A stretch of DNA of 64,000 bases from positions 1-64,000 of the forward strand of contig NZ_KI912459.1 of the NCBI RefSeq assembly GCF_000518605.1, read 5' to 3'. The first letter of the stretch is position 1, and each line of letters opens with the position of its first letter. Source of the DNA: Shewanella fidelis ATCC BAA-318. Lineage in GTDB: Bacteria; Pseudomonadota; Gammaproteobacteria; Enterobacterales; Shewanellaceae. A model generated the notes under the pieces. That model was not told the DNA's origin, did not search any database, and worked only from the letters and a program-made list of their open reading frames with translations. A program made the translations under genes and the position numbers. Shown piece after piece: positions 54,285 to 62,423 of this stretch.

Positions 54285-54541
54285 ACTATTTCTCTTTAAT
54301 GGTATTTGTTCTTTGTTGAATGGGCCTAATTCTACTTGGTTCATTGCAGAATTAAAATCTGAATTAACCGAGTATAAACCAATGCTGAGACTTGGTTGTT
54401 TTAGGCTGATTCGTTCTTTTTACAAAACTCACTCATTTATAAATGCAAGTAATTTCATGATGCAAATGCTGGGATTGTGATCAAATGCGCTGTAGAATAC
54501 CGCGCAACCCTACTAGAAGAATTTTACAGCTGGAGTGAGTA

Positions 54542-55798
54542 ATGCTGAAAAAAGATATGAATATCGCGGATTACGATCCACAACTATTTGCAGCAATTGA
54601 AGATGAAACCCGTCGTCAAGAAGAGCACATCGAACTCATTGCTTCAGAAAACTACACTAGTCCTCGCGTGATTGAAGCCCAAGGTACACAGCTAACGAAT
54701 AAGTACGCTGAAGGTTACCCTGGTAAGCGTTATTACGGTGGTTGTGAGCATGTTGATATCGTTGAAGAACTTGCGATTTCTCGTGCAAAAGAGCTATTCG
54801 GTGCAACATATGCAAACGTGCAGCCACACTCTGGTTCACAAGCTAACGCAGCCGTATTTATGGCGCTACTACAAGGTGGTGATACTGTTCTAGGTATGAG
54901 CCTTGCGCACGGTGGCCACTTAACTCACGGTTCACATGTAAGCTTCTCTGGTAAGCTATACAATTCAGTTCAGTACGGTATCGATGAAACAACAGGTAAG
55001 ATTGATTACGCTGAAGTTGAGCGTTTAGCGCTAGAACATAAGCCTAAAATGATCATTGCAGGTTTCAGTGCTTACTCAGGCATTATCGACTGGGGTAAGT
55101 TCCGCGAAATCGCTGATAAAGTAGGTGCTTACCTATTTGTTGATATGGCACACGTAGCTGGTCTTGTTGCTGCTGGTATCTATCCAACACCAATGCCACA
55201 CGCTCACGTTGTAACTACGACAACTCACAAGACGCTTGCTGGCCCGCGTGGTGGTTTGATCCTTTCAGCTTGTAATGATGAAGATATTTACAAGAAGCTA
55301 AACTCAGCGGTATTCCCAGGCGGCCAAGGTGGTCCACTAATGCATGTTATTGCTGCTAAAGCGGTTGCATTTAAAGAAGCATTAGATCCAGAGTTTACAA
55401 CATACCAAGAGCAAGTCGTGGTTAACGCTAAAGCTATGGCGCGTACGTTCATCGAACGTGGTTATGATGTTGTTTCTGGCGGTACAGATAACCACCTATT
55501 CTTGCTTGATTTGATCAGCAAAGATATCACAGGTAAAGATGCTGACGCTGCACTAGGTAACGCTAACATCACTGTGAACAAAAACTCAGTTCCAAATGAT
55601 CCACGCTCTCCATTCGTGACCTCTGGTCTACGTATTGGTTCTCCTGCAATCACTCGTCGTGGTTTTGGTGAAGAAGAGTCTGTGTTACTGACTAACTGGA
55701 TGTGTGACATCTTAGACGACATTACCGATCTAGCCGTTAGCGAGCGCGTTAAGGGTCAGGTTCTGGAATTGTGCGCTAAGTTCCCTGTTTACGGTTAA
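54542..55798 (+). CDS. glyA: Serine hydroxymethyltransferase
   Basis: A PLP enzyme that interconverts serine and glycine and charges tetrahydrofolate with one-carbon units. The 418-residue protein begins [16 protein letters not shown], nearly the E. coli start. Characteristic motifs are [29 protein letters not shown] and the PLP-lysine in [23 protein letters not shown] ribosome region precedes the ATG. It is monocistronic with a strong terminator. nrdR follows, as in many gammaproteobacteria. Confidence 0.98.
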   Translation: MLKKDMNIADYDPQLFAAIEDETRRQEEHIELIASENYTSPRVIEAQGTQLTNKYAEGYPGKRYYGGCEHVDIVEELAISRAKELFGATYANVQPHSGSQANAAVFMALLQGGDTVLGMSLAHGGHLTHGSHVSFSGKLYNSVQYGIDETTGKIDYAEVERLALEHKPKMIIAGFSAYSGIIDWGKFREIADKVGAYLFVDMAHVAGLVAAGIYPTPMPHAHVVTTTTHKTLAGPRGGLILSACNDEDIYKKLNSAVFPGGQGGPLMHVIAAKAVAFKEALDPEFTTYQEQVVVNAKAMARTFIERGYDVVSGGTDNHLFLLDLISKDITGKDADAALGNANITVNKNSVPNDPRSPFVTSGLRIGSPAITRRGFGEEESVLLTNWMCDILDDITDLAVSERVKGQVLELCAKFPVYG

Positions 55799-55826
55799 CC
55801 TTAAGCGTTAAATCAGTTAGACTCCT

Positions 55827-55852
55827 ATGGCCGCATTTATGCGGCCATTTTT
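55827..55852 (+). terminator. Terminator of glyA
   Basis: ATGGCCGCAT-TT-ATGCGGCCATTTTT, a perfect 10-bp stem. Confidence 0.93.
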
Positions 55853-55944
55853 GTTTATTCGAACATACTTCTTATTCGGGTCTATTTGCTAAGGTTGATT
55901 ACTACCTAGCGAGTGAAATCCATTAACTTCTAAGCGGAGGCTAA

Positions 55945-56394
55945 ATGCATTGTCCATTTTGCAGCGCAACTGACACAAAAGTGATTGATTCGCGCTTAGT
56001 CGCAGACGGCCATCAGGTGCGTCGACGTAGAGAGTGTGTTCAATGTCATGAACGTTTTACTACTTTTGAAGGCGCTGAACTCGTTATGCCTCGAGTGGTA
56101 AAACAAGACGGTAGCCGTCAGCCATTCGATGAAGAAAAACTGCGCGGTGGCATGTTAAGAGCCGTTGAGAAAAGACCTGTGTCTATGGACCAAATTGAGC
56201 AGGCATTAAGTAAGATAAAATCAACTTTACGCGCGACAGGTGAGCGTGAAGTAAAATCTGAAATGATTGGTAACTTGATGATGGAACAGTTGGTTAACTT
56301 AGATAAAGTGGCCTACATTCGTTTTGCGTCAGTTTATCGTGCTTTTGAAGACGTTTCAGAGTTTGGTGAAGCCATCGCTAAACTACAAAAGTAA
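55945..56394 (+). CDS. nrdR: Transcriptional repressor NrdR
   Basis: NrdR represses ribonucleotide reductase genes in response to dATP/ATP. The 149-residue protein has the N-terminal zinc ribbon (Cys3, Cys6, Cys31, Cys34) and an ATP-cone domain from about 49 ([21 protein letters not shown]...). GCGGAGG lies before the ATG. It heads the riboflavin cluster, but a hairpin separates it from ribD, so the two are only partly co-transcribed. Confidence 0.97.
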   Translation: MHCPFCSATDTKVIDSRLVADGHQVRRRRECVQCHERFTTFEGAELVMPRVVKQDGSRQPFDEEKLRGGMLRAVEKRPVSMDQIEQALSKIKSTLRATGEREVKSEMIGNLMMEQLVNLDKVAYIRFASVYRAFEDVSEFGEAIAKLQK

Positions 56395-56405
56395 ATGACA
56401 TAATT

Positions 56406-56431
56406 AGGGCTAAGTGGAAACTTAGCCCTTT
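56406..56431 (+). terminator. Hairpin between nrdR and ribD
   Basis: AGGGCTAAG-TGGAAA-CTTAGCCCT followed by TTTATC. The T-run is short, so it may attenuate rather than stop transcription into ribD. Confidence 0.7.
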
Positions 56432-56461
56432 ATCAATCTATAAATCGGAATTGCAGCCATT

Positions 56462-57583
56462 ATGTGGTCTATTGAAGACAGCCAAATGATGAGCCTTGCC
56501 ATTGAGTTGGCTCAAAAAGGGATGTACACCACGCGCCCAAATCCTAGTGTTGGTAGCGTAATCGTTAAAGACGGCGAAATTGTTGGTGAAGGTTATCACA
56601 TTCGTGCTGGTGGTCCTCACGCTGAAGTATATGCGCTAAACATGGCGGGCACAGATGCTAAAGGCGCCACTGCTTATGTGACGCTTGAGCCTTGCAGTCA
56701 TTATGGCCGTACTCCACCTTGTGCTAAAGCCCTTATTGAACACGGTGTCAGCCGAGTCGTTATCGCGGTACCAGACCCTAACCCTGAAGTATCTGGTCGT
56801 GGCATTGCTATGCTGCGTGATGCAGGTATTAAAGTTGACGTCGGCTTAATGACCGAAGAAGCAAAACAGGTCAATTTGGGCTTTTTAAAGCGCATGGAGC
56901 AGGGCGTACCTTGGGTTACGGTTAAGCTTGCTGCTAGCCTAGATGGTAAAACCGCGTTATCAAATGGTGTGTCTAAATGGATCACCGGACCTGAGGCTCG
57001 TAGTGATGTGCAGCGCCTTAGAGCTCGTCATTGTGCAATTGTAACTGGGGTTGAAACCATTATTGCGGATAACCCTAGTTTAAATGTGCGCCATAGTGAG
57101 TTAGGCTCACTGGCAAATCAAATTGCCCCTGCAGAAATTCATCAGCCATTGCGCGTGGTAGTCGATACCAATGCGCGTCTTGGCGCTGAGCTAAACTTAT
57201 TTAAGCAAGCAACCCCTGTATTATTGGTAAGTGCTAAACCTTACCCGGAAGAGGTGCAAGCTGCGTGGCCTGAACATGTATCGCAGCAGATTTTGCCAAC
57301 CCATGATGGCCGTATAGATTTAACGCTGTTGCTAGGTTTACTGGGTAAAACCTGTAACTCAGTACTCATCGAAGCAGGGGCAACCTTAGCTGGGGCGGTG
57401 GTGAATCAAGGTTTAGCCGACGAAATTGTGCTGTATCAAGCGTTAAAGATCCTTGGTGGGCAAGGCCGAAACCTATTGGCTTTAGATGATTTTCAAACTA
57501 TGGCAGAGATCCCACAGATCACCCTAATCGATGAGCGTAAAGTGGGCAAAGACACCCGCTTAACGTTAAGAGTGAGTAATTAG
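56462..57583 (+). CDS. ribD: Bifunctional riboflavin deaminase/reductase RibD
   Basis: RibD deaminates and then reduces the pyrimidine intermediate of riboflavin synthesis. The N-terminal deaminase (about 1-145) has the zinc site GGPHAEVYAL and PCSHYGRTPPC. The C-terminal reductase (about 150-373) contains TVKLAASLDGKTALSNGVSKWITG and the late VLIEAGATLAGA. The length, 373 residues, is normal. ribE starts three bases after its stop. Confidence 0.96.
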   Translation: MWSIEDSQMMSLAIELAQKGMYTTRPNPSVGSVIVKDGEIVGEGYHIRAGGPHAEVYALNMAGTDAKGATAYVTLEPCSHYGRTPPCAKALIEHGVSRVVIAVPDPNPEVSGRGIAMLRDAGIKVDVGLMTEEAKQVNLGFLKRMEQGVPWVTVKLAASLDGKTALSNGVSKWITGPEARSDVQRLRARHCAIVTGVETIIADNPSLNVRHSELGSLANQIAPAEIHQPLRVVVDTNARLGAELNLFKQATPVLLVSAKPYPEEVQAAWPEHVSQQILPTHDGRIDLTLLLGLLGKTCNSVLIEAGATLAGAVVNQGLADEIVLYQALKILGGQGRNLLALDDFQTMAEIPQITLIDERKVGKDTRLTLRVSN

Positions 57584-57586
57584 TTT

Positions 57587-58252
57587 ATGTTTACTGGAAT
57601 TATTGAATCTGTTGGCCACTTGAGAAAAGTGGAACGTCGCGGTGATGATATTCGTTTAACCGTCGCCAGCGGCAAATTAGACTTATCTGATGTCAAGCTA
57701 GGCGACAGTATTGCGACCAACGGTGTGTGTTTAACCGTTGTTGAACTCATGAGCGACGGTTATGTCGCAGATATTTCTGCTGAAACCGTCAGTTTGACGG
57801 GTTTCTCTCATTATCAAGTGGGTAAAGCGGTTAACCTTGAAAAAGCAGTGACACCAACAACGCGTCTTGGTGGTCATATGGTCAGTGGGCATGTAGACGG
57901 TATTGCCCTAGTAGAGAATAGACAGCTACGTGGTCAAGCTATTGAATTTTGGTTATCACCACCACAAGAGCTAGGACGTTATATTGCTCATAAAGGCTCG
58001 ATTACTATCGACGGTGTGAGTTTAACGGTAAACGAAGTGCAAGGGCATAAGTTTAGATTAACAATTGTGCCGCATACCGCAGGTGAAACCACATTAGTTG
58101 ATTTAAAAGCGGGTGATAGCGTTAATATCGAAGTGGACTTGATAGCCAGACACTTAGAGCGTTTGATGACTTACGGTAGTCAGCAAGCAGATGCTGCACC
58201 TAAATCTGAAGTCACAATGGAACTGTTAGCTCGCTCAGGGTTTTTAAGATAA
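57587..58252 (+). CDS. ribE: Riboflavin synthase alpha subunit
   Basis: Dismutates two 6,7-dimethyl-8-ribityllumazine molecules to riboflavin. The 221-residue protein shows two tandem lumazine-binding barrels, the first starting MFTGIIESVGHL with GDSIATNGVCLTV, the second LGGHMVSGHVDG and GSITIDGVSLTVNEV. It lies directly after ribD. The gene name follows the E. coli ribC/Bacillus ribE usage for this enzyme. Confidence 0.97.
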   Translation: MFTGIIESVGHLRKVERRGDDIRLTVASGKLDLSDVKLGDSIATNGVCLTVVELMSDGYVADISAETVSLTGFSHYQVGKAVNLEKAVTPTTRLGGHMVSGHVDGIALVENRQLRGQAIEFWLSPPQELGRYIAHKGSITIDGVSLTVNEVQGHKFRLTIVPHTAGETTLVDLKAGDSVNIEVDLIARHLERLMTYGSQQADAAPKSEVTMELLARSGFLR

Positions 58253-58406
58253 ACACTGGCTTAAGGGCTGCTTGGCGATTAAATTTGATTTAAGCAGCTT
58301 ATTGAAGAGCAATAGATAAAGAATAAACATTAATTTACATACTCAATAGGAGCGGTGACCTCAATTTAAGCCGCTTATTGCAGTAACAAAAAATAAAGGT
58401 CTGAAC

Positions 58407-59510
58407 ATGGCGTTACATAGTATAGAAGAGATCATCGAGGATATTCGTCAAGGCAAGATGGTGATCTTGATGGACGATGAAGACAGAGAAAATGAAGGCG
58501 ACCTAATCATGGCTGCTGACATGGTGACGCCAGCAGCGATTAACTTTATGGCGACATTTGGCCGTGGTCTAATTTGTCAAACAATGACTAAAGCGCGTTG
58601 TCAGCAATTAAATCTGCCGCTAATGGTGACCAATAATAACGCGCAATTCTCAACCAACTTTACCGTTTCTATCGAAGCGGCCGAGGGTGTGACTACTGGT
58701 ATTTCAGCCCAAGACCGCGCAGTAACAGTGCTTGCTGCAGTAGGTAAAGATGCTAAGCCATCTGATATCGTACAACCTGGTCATATTTTCCCTTTAATGG
58801 CGCAAGAAGGTGGGGTTCTGATCCGTGCCGGCCACACTGAAGCAGGCTGTGACTTAGCTCGTTTAGCAGGTTTTGAGCCGTCATCAGTGATTGTTGAAAT
58901 TTTGAATGACGACGGCACTATGGCGCGTCGTCCAGATCTTGAAATCTTTGCTGAAAAGCATGGTTTAAAGATGGGCACGATTGCCGATCTAATTGAATAC
59001 CGTAACACTAAAGAAACCAGTGTTGTAAGAGAAGCTAAATGCAAACTACCAACTCGCTTTGGTGAGTTTGAGATGCTGACTTACCGTGACACCATTGATA
59101 ACCAACTACATTATGTATTGGTTAAAGGTGAGATTACCGATAACACATTGGTACGTGTTCACCTACAAAATACCTTTAATGATCTATTACATTCAGAGCG
59201 CGATCAGCAGCGTAGTTGGCCACTAGAAAAGGCAATGGAGCGTATTAGCAACGAAGGCGGTGTACTGGTTTTACTGGGCAATCAAGAACACAGCAGCGAC
59301 ATTCTAGCTAAGGTTAAAGCTTTTGAAGCGGAAGATAATGGCAGTGCGCCGACCGCTGCACCTTGGAAGGGCACTTCGCGTCAAGTTGGTGTTGGCTCAC
59401 AAATTTTAGCTGATATAGGTGTAACTACAATGCGCCTATTGAGTTCACCAAAGCGTTATCATTCTCTTTCTGGCTTCGGCTTAGAAGTGACTGATTATAT
59501 AGCAGAATAA
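58407..59510 (+). CDS. ribB: DHBP synthase fused to a degenerate GTP cyclohydrolase II domain (RibBX type)
   Basis: A 367-residue fusion. The N-terminal 3,4-dihydroxy-2-butanone 4-phosphate synthase domain (1-200) is intact: [16 protein letters not shown] (22-37), the [13 protein letters not shown] loop and [14 protein letters not shown]. The C-terminal domain (205-367) follows GTP cyclohydrolase II in outline ([33 protein letters not shown]). It lacks all three zinc cysteines and the catalytic GxGR-type loops. So it should make only the four-carbon precursor; an active RibA must be encoded elsewhere. This variant is called RibBX. Confidence 0.95.
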   Translation: MALHSIEEIIEDIRQGKMVILMDDEDRENEGDLIMAADMVTPAAINFMATFGRGLICQTMTKARCQQLNLPLMVTNNNAQFSTNFTVSIEAAEGVTTGISAQDRAVTVLAAVGKDAKPSDIVQPGHIFPLMAQEGGVLIRAGHTEAGCDLARLAGFEPSSVIVEILNDDGTMARRPDLEIFAEKHGLKMGTIADLIEYRNTKETSVVREAKCKLPTRFGEFEMLTYRDTIDNQLHYVLVKGEITDNTLVRVHLQNTFNDLLHSERDQQRSWPLEKAMERISNEGGVLVLLGNQEHSSDILAKVKAFEAEDNGSAPTAAPWKGTSRQVGVGSQILADIGVTTMRLLSSPKRYHSLSGFGLEVTDYIAE

Positions 59511-59516
59511 AAAACC

Positions 59517-59543
59517 GCCTCAGGCTAATTATTAGCTTGAGGC
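59517..59543 (+). terminator. Hairpin after ribBX
   Basis: GCCTCAGGCTAAT / ATTAGCTTGAGGC (one G-U pair, centre T at 59530). The T-tract is poor (TTAAATTC), so termination is likely but not certain. Confidence 0.6.
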
Positions 59544-59655
59544 TTAAATTCACACTTTTCTTATTAATTGCATAGAGATCAGCGCGAAGTGCTGTGGTAT
59601 CATACCGCCTCTTCCGTCCCTATGTAGGGTAATTAAGCTAATTTAGGTAAGATAA

Positions 59656-60132
59656 ATGAACGTAGTTCAAGGTAATATCGAATCGAAAAACGCCAAAGTT
59701 GCGATCGTAGTTTCACGTTTTAACAGCTTTGTTGTTGATAGTTTACTCGATGGCGCGGTAGACACTCTTAAGCGTTTTGGCCAAGTTGCAGATGAAAATA
59801 TCACTGTGATCCGTGTGCCTGGCGCTGTTGAACTGCCACTTGCTGCTCGCCGTGTTGCGGCTAGCGGAAAATTTGACGGTATCATTGCACTAGGTGCAGT
59901 AATCCGTGGTGGTACACCTCATTTCGATTTTGTTGCAGGCGAATGTAATAAAGGTTTAGCTCAGGTAGCGCTTGAGTTTGATCTTCCTGTTTCATTCGGC
60001 GTGTTAACCACTGATACCATTGAGCAAGCTATTGAACGCTCTGGTACTAAAGCAGGTAACAAAGGTGGCGAAGCTGCTCTTGGTCTGCTAGAAATGGTTA
60101 ACGTTCTGCAAGCACTTGAAGAACAGCTGTAA
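59656..60132 (+). CDS. ribH: 6,7-dimethyl-8-ribityllumazine synthase
   Basis: Condenses the four-carbon DHBP with the aminouracil intermediate. The 158-residue protein has [17 protein letters not shown], the substrate loop [28 protein letters not shown] with the catalytic His, and [14 protein letters not shown]. It belongs to the usual ribH-nusB pair, with nusB starting 15 bases downstream. Confidence 0.97.
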   Translation: MNVVQGNIESKNAKVAIVVSRFNSFVVDSLLDGAVDTLKRFGQVADENITVIRVPGAVELPLAARRVAASGKFDGIIALGAVIRGGTPHFDFVAGECNKGLAQVALEFDLPVSFGVLTTDTIEQAIERSGTKAGNKGGEAALGLLEMVNVLQALEEQL

Positions 60133-60146
60133 TTTAGGACAATTTA

Positions 60147-60554
60147 ATGAAGCCTTCAGAGCGCCGTAAGGCCCGCCGTTTAGCCGTTCAGGCCATTTAT
60201 TCATGGCAGCTAAGTGGTAACAATATTGCTGATGTTGAGCATGAGTTTCTAACTGAACAAGATGTTGCTGGCGTTGATATCGCTTACTTCCGTGAGCTAT
60301 TAGGCGGCGTTGCAACAAAGAAGAGTCAATTGGATGAGCAAATTGCTCCGTTCGTGACTCGTCCACTTGATGAAGTGGATCCAGTTGAAAAAGCGATTGT
60401 ACGTATCGCAGCTTATGAACTGACATTCCGTAAGGATGTGCCTTATAAGGTAGCGATTAACGAAGCTATCGAGCTAGCAAAAGCATTTGGCGCAGAAGAT
60501 GGTCATAAGTTTGTTAACGGCATTCTTGATAAGCTGGTAGCACGCAATAAATAA
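60147..60554 (+). CDS. nusB: Transcription antitermination factor NusB
   Basis: NusB with S10 binds boxA RNA and supports rRNA antitermination. The 135-residue all-helical protein carries [47 protein letters not shown] and the C-terminal [13 protein letters not shown]. It is co-transcribed with ribH and ends in a strong terminator. Confidence 0.97.
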   Translation: MKPSERRKARRLAVQAIYSWQLSGNNIADVEHEFLTEQDVAGVDIAYFRELLGGVATKKSQLDEQIAPFVTRPLDEVDPVEKAIVRIAAYELTFRKDVPYKVAINEAIELAKAFGAEDGHKFVNGILDKLVARNK

Positions 60555-60557
60555 TTG

Positions 60558-60583
60558 AAACGGCATCCTCGGATGCCGTTTTT
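60558..60583 (+). terminator. Terminator of ribH-nusB
   Basis: AAACGGCATCC-TC-GGATGCCGTTTTT, immediately after the nusB stop. Confidence 0.92.
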
Positions 60584-60726
60584 GTTATGTTCAACAAGGA
60601 GGTTAGAGCAGTCCGCGCATTTTTACTTTAGGTAAAACCCCCAAGTTTTGTTTTGCCAGAGTATCGGTCTGATTTAATTTACCTCTACCTTCTTTAAACC
60701 TTTCTTTGTTATTTGTGAACGATATT

Positions 60727-61683
60727 GTGAAAGAATTTCAATTAATAGAAAGCTTCTTTACTGGGCGAGCTCAGTCGCGCAAAGATGTTGCCATCGGTAT
60801 TGGTGATGATTGCGCTATAGTGACGCCTGCGGTTAACAAGTCAATTGCTATTTCTTGTGACACCTTAGTTGAAAATGTGCACTTTTTCCCCAATATGCCA
60901 GCTAAAGAGCTTGGCTATAAATCTTTGGCGGTGAACCTTTCTGATTTAGCTTCTATGGGCGCAGAACCAGCTTGGATGACGCTAGCGCTGACTTTACCAG
61001 AGGTTGATGAGCAGTGGTTAGCTGACTTTAGTGAAGGCTTGTTTGAAATTGCTGAGTATTACGGCGTTGCACTCATTGGCGGGGATACCACTCGTGGCCC
61101 ACGCTCTATCACTGTGACTATTAACGGCCAAGTACCGCAGGACACCGGGTTAACTCGCAGTGGTGCTAACAATGGCGACTGGATTTATGTTACCGGAACA
61201 TTGGGCGATTCTGCCTTAGGTTTAGATATTTTGCGCGGCAAGGTTAACCTAGAAAATACTGATAGAGATTACTTAATTGGTCGTCACTATAGACCAACTC
61301 CAAGAGTGCTCGCGGGGCAGTCTTTACGTATGCTAGCATCTAGCGCCATTGATATTTCTGACGGCATCATGTCAGATCTACAACACATCATTAAAGGCTC
61401 ACAGGTTGGTGCGGTAATTAATGTCGAGCGTTTACCGCTATCTGATGAGCTTAAGCGCAGTGTTGATCTTGAAACGGCACTTAGTTATGCCTTAACTGGT
61501 GGTGAAGACTATGAACTACTCTTTACTGTTCCAGAATCACAAAAAGGCGCATTAGAGATGGCACTTGTCGAAACGGGTGTACGTTTTACCCAAATCGGTC
61601 AAATTTGTACAGGTGGCCAATTAAAGCTGCTGCAAGATAATCAACCATTTGAGCCTAGCAACTTAGGTTTTGAGCACTTTTAG
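60727..61683 (+). CDS. thiL: Thiamine-monophosphate kinase
   Basis: ThiL phosphorylates thiamine monophosphate to the active diphosphate. I use the GTG at 60727, giving 318 residues and MKEFQLIESFFTGR, which aligns with the family start. GTG at 60715 and TTG at 60706 are alternatives, and none has a good ribosome site. Motifs: VAIGIGDDCAIV (Asp27/Asp28), SCDTLVENVHF, LIGGDTTRG and ALTGGEDYELLFT. pgpA starts three bases after the stop. Confidence 0.94.
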   Translation: MKEFQLIESFFTGRAQSRKDVAIGIGDDCAIVTPAVNKSIAISCDTLVENVHFFPNMPAKELGYKSLAVNLSDLASMGAEPAWMTLALTLPEVDEQWLADFSEGLFEIAEYYGVALIGGDTTRGPRSITVTINGQVPQDTGLTRSGANNGDWIYVTGTLGDSALGLDILRGKVNLENTDRDYLIGRHYRPTPRVLAGQSLRMLASSAIDISDGIMSDLQHIIKGSQVGAVINVERLPLSDELKRSVDLETALSYALTGGEDYELLFTVPESQKGALEMALVETGVRFTQIGQICTGGQLKLLQDNQPFEPSNLGFEHF

Positions 61684-61685
61684 TC

Positions 61686-62180
61686 ATGAAGCTACTTTCA
61701 ACAGATCCTGTGTTAGCTAAGCTTTCACTAAAAAATCCGATCCACTTTTTAGCCTTAGGTTTTGGCTCTGGTTTAGCTGCAAAAGCACCGGGCACTTTTG
61801 GCACATTAGCCGCAATTCCATTGTATTTATTGATGGCACCTTTGAGTCTGCCTTGGTACATATTGTTAACCATTATCAGTGTTTTGGCTGGCTTTTATAT
61901 TTGCGATAAAGCCTCAAAAGATATGGGGGTTCATGACCATGGTGCGATAGTGTGGGACGAAGTTGCAGGCCTACTTATTACTATGATTGCCGCTCCTGCT
62001 GGCTGGCAATGGTTAGTGATTGGCTTCGCACTATTTCGTTTTTTTGATATTTTAAAGCCATGGCCTATTCGCTGGCTTGATGCCAAAGTGCATGGCGGTA
62101 TTGGTATTATGATCGATGATGTGCTGGCTGGTGTATTTGCCTTTGCCTGTTTACAAGGGTTAGCCCATTACTTTGCTTAA
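61686..62180 (+). CDS. pgpA: Phosphatidylglycerophosphatase A
   Basis: Dephosphorylates phosphatidylglycerophosphate to phosphatidylglycerol in the inner membrane. The 164-residue protein has several helices and the signatures GFGSGLAAKAPGTFGTLAAIP, HDHGAIVWDEVAGLLI with the metal-binding acidic residues, and FRFFDILKPWPIRWLD. It is joined to thiL as in E. coli. Its last 7 codons plus the terminator are duplicated 170 bp downstream. Confidence 0.96.
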   Translation: MKLLSTDPVLAKLSLKNPIHFLALGFGSGLAAKAPGTFGTLAAIPLYLLMAPLSLPWYILLTIISVLAGFYICDKASKDMGVHDHGAIVWDEVAGLLITMIAAPAGWQWLVIGFALFRFFDILKPWPIRWLDAKVHGGIGIMIDDVLAGVFAFACLQGLAHYFA

Positions 62181-62233
62181 TTGGCGAGTTTGAATAAAAA
62201 AGTGCAGAGCCAAAGCTCTGCATTTTTGTTTTA
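62160..62233 (+). repeat. First copy of a 74-bp direct repeat (pgpA end plus terminator)
   Basis: This spans the last pgpA codons, stop and hairpin. The same 74 bp recur at 62330-62403 with a single C-to-T difference (62205 versus 62375), exactly 170 bp apart. Confidence 0.95.
62194..62230. terminator. Terminator of thiL-pgpA (first copy)
   Basis: TGCAGAGC-CAAA-GCTCTGCA with ATTTTTG after it and an A-run before it, so it can work on both strands. Confidence 0.9.
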
Positions 62234-62329
62234 TAACTTCACAAGGGAGCAACTATTCTTTCAATTATTCGCCTTGAATTAGTTTGCCAAAAACGCTCTG
62301 AGTAGAGCAAGTTCTTATACTAATTGGTA

Positions 62330-62403
62330 TTAGCCCATTACTTTGCTTAATTGGCGAGTTTGAATAAAAAAGTGTAGAGCCAAAGCTCTGCATTTTTGTT
62401 TTA
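62330..62403 (+). repeat. Second copy of the 74-bp direct repeat
   Basis: A detached duplicate of the pgpA 3' end and its terminator, lacking the rest of the gene. It lies 20 bp from the recN stop. Confidence 0.95.
62364..62400. terminator. Terminator copy, likely serving recN
   Basis: TGTAGAGC-CAAA-GCTCTGCA (one G-U pair). On the minus strand it is followed by a T-run (TTTTTTATTC), so it can end recN. Confidence 0.85.
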
Positions 62404-62423
62404 CGCTTATTCATTTAGTGTAG

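Noticed and set aside
58253..58406. FMN riboswitch before ribBX
   Set aside because: The gap lacks the conserved riboswitch core (no GGGGCAGGGTG-like or matching 3' elements) and is too short and AT-rich.
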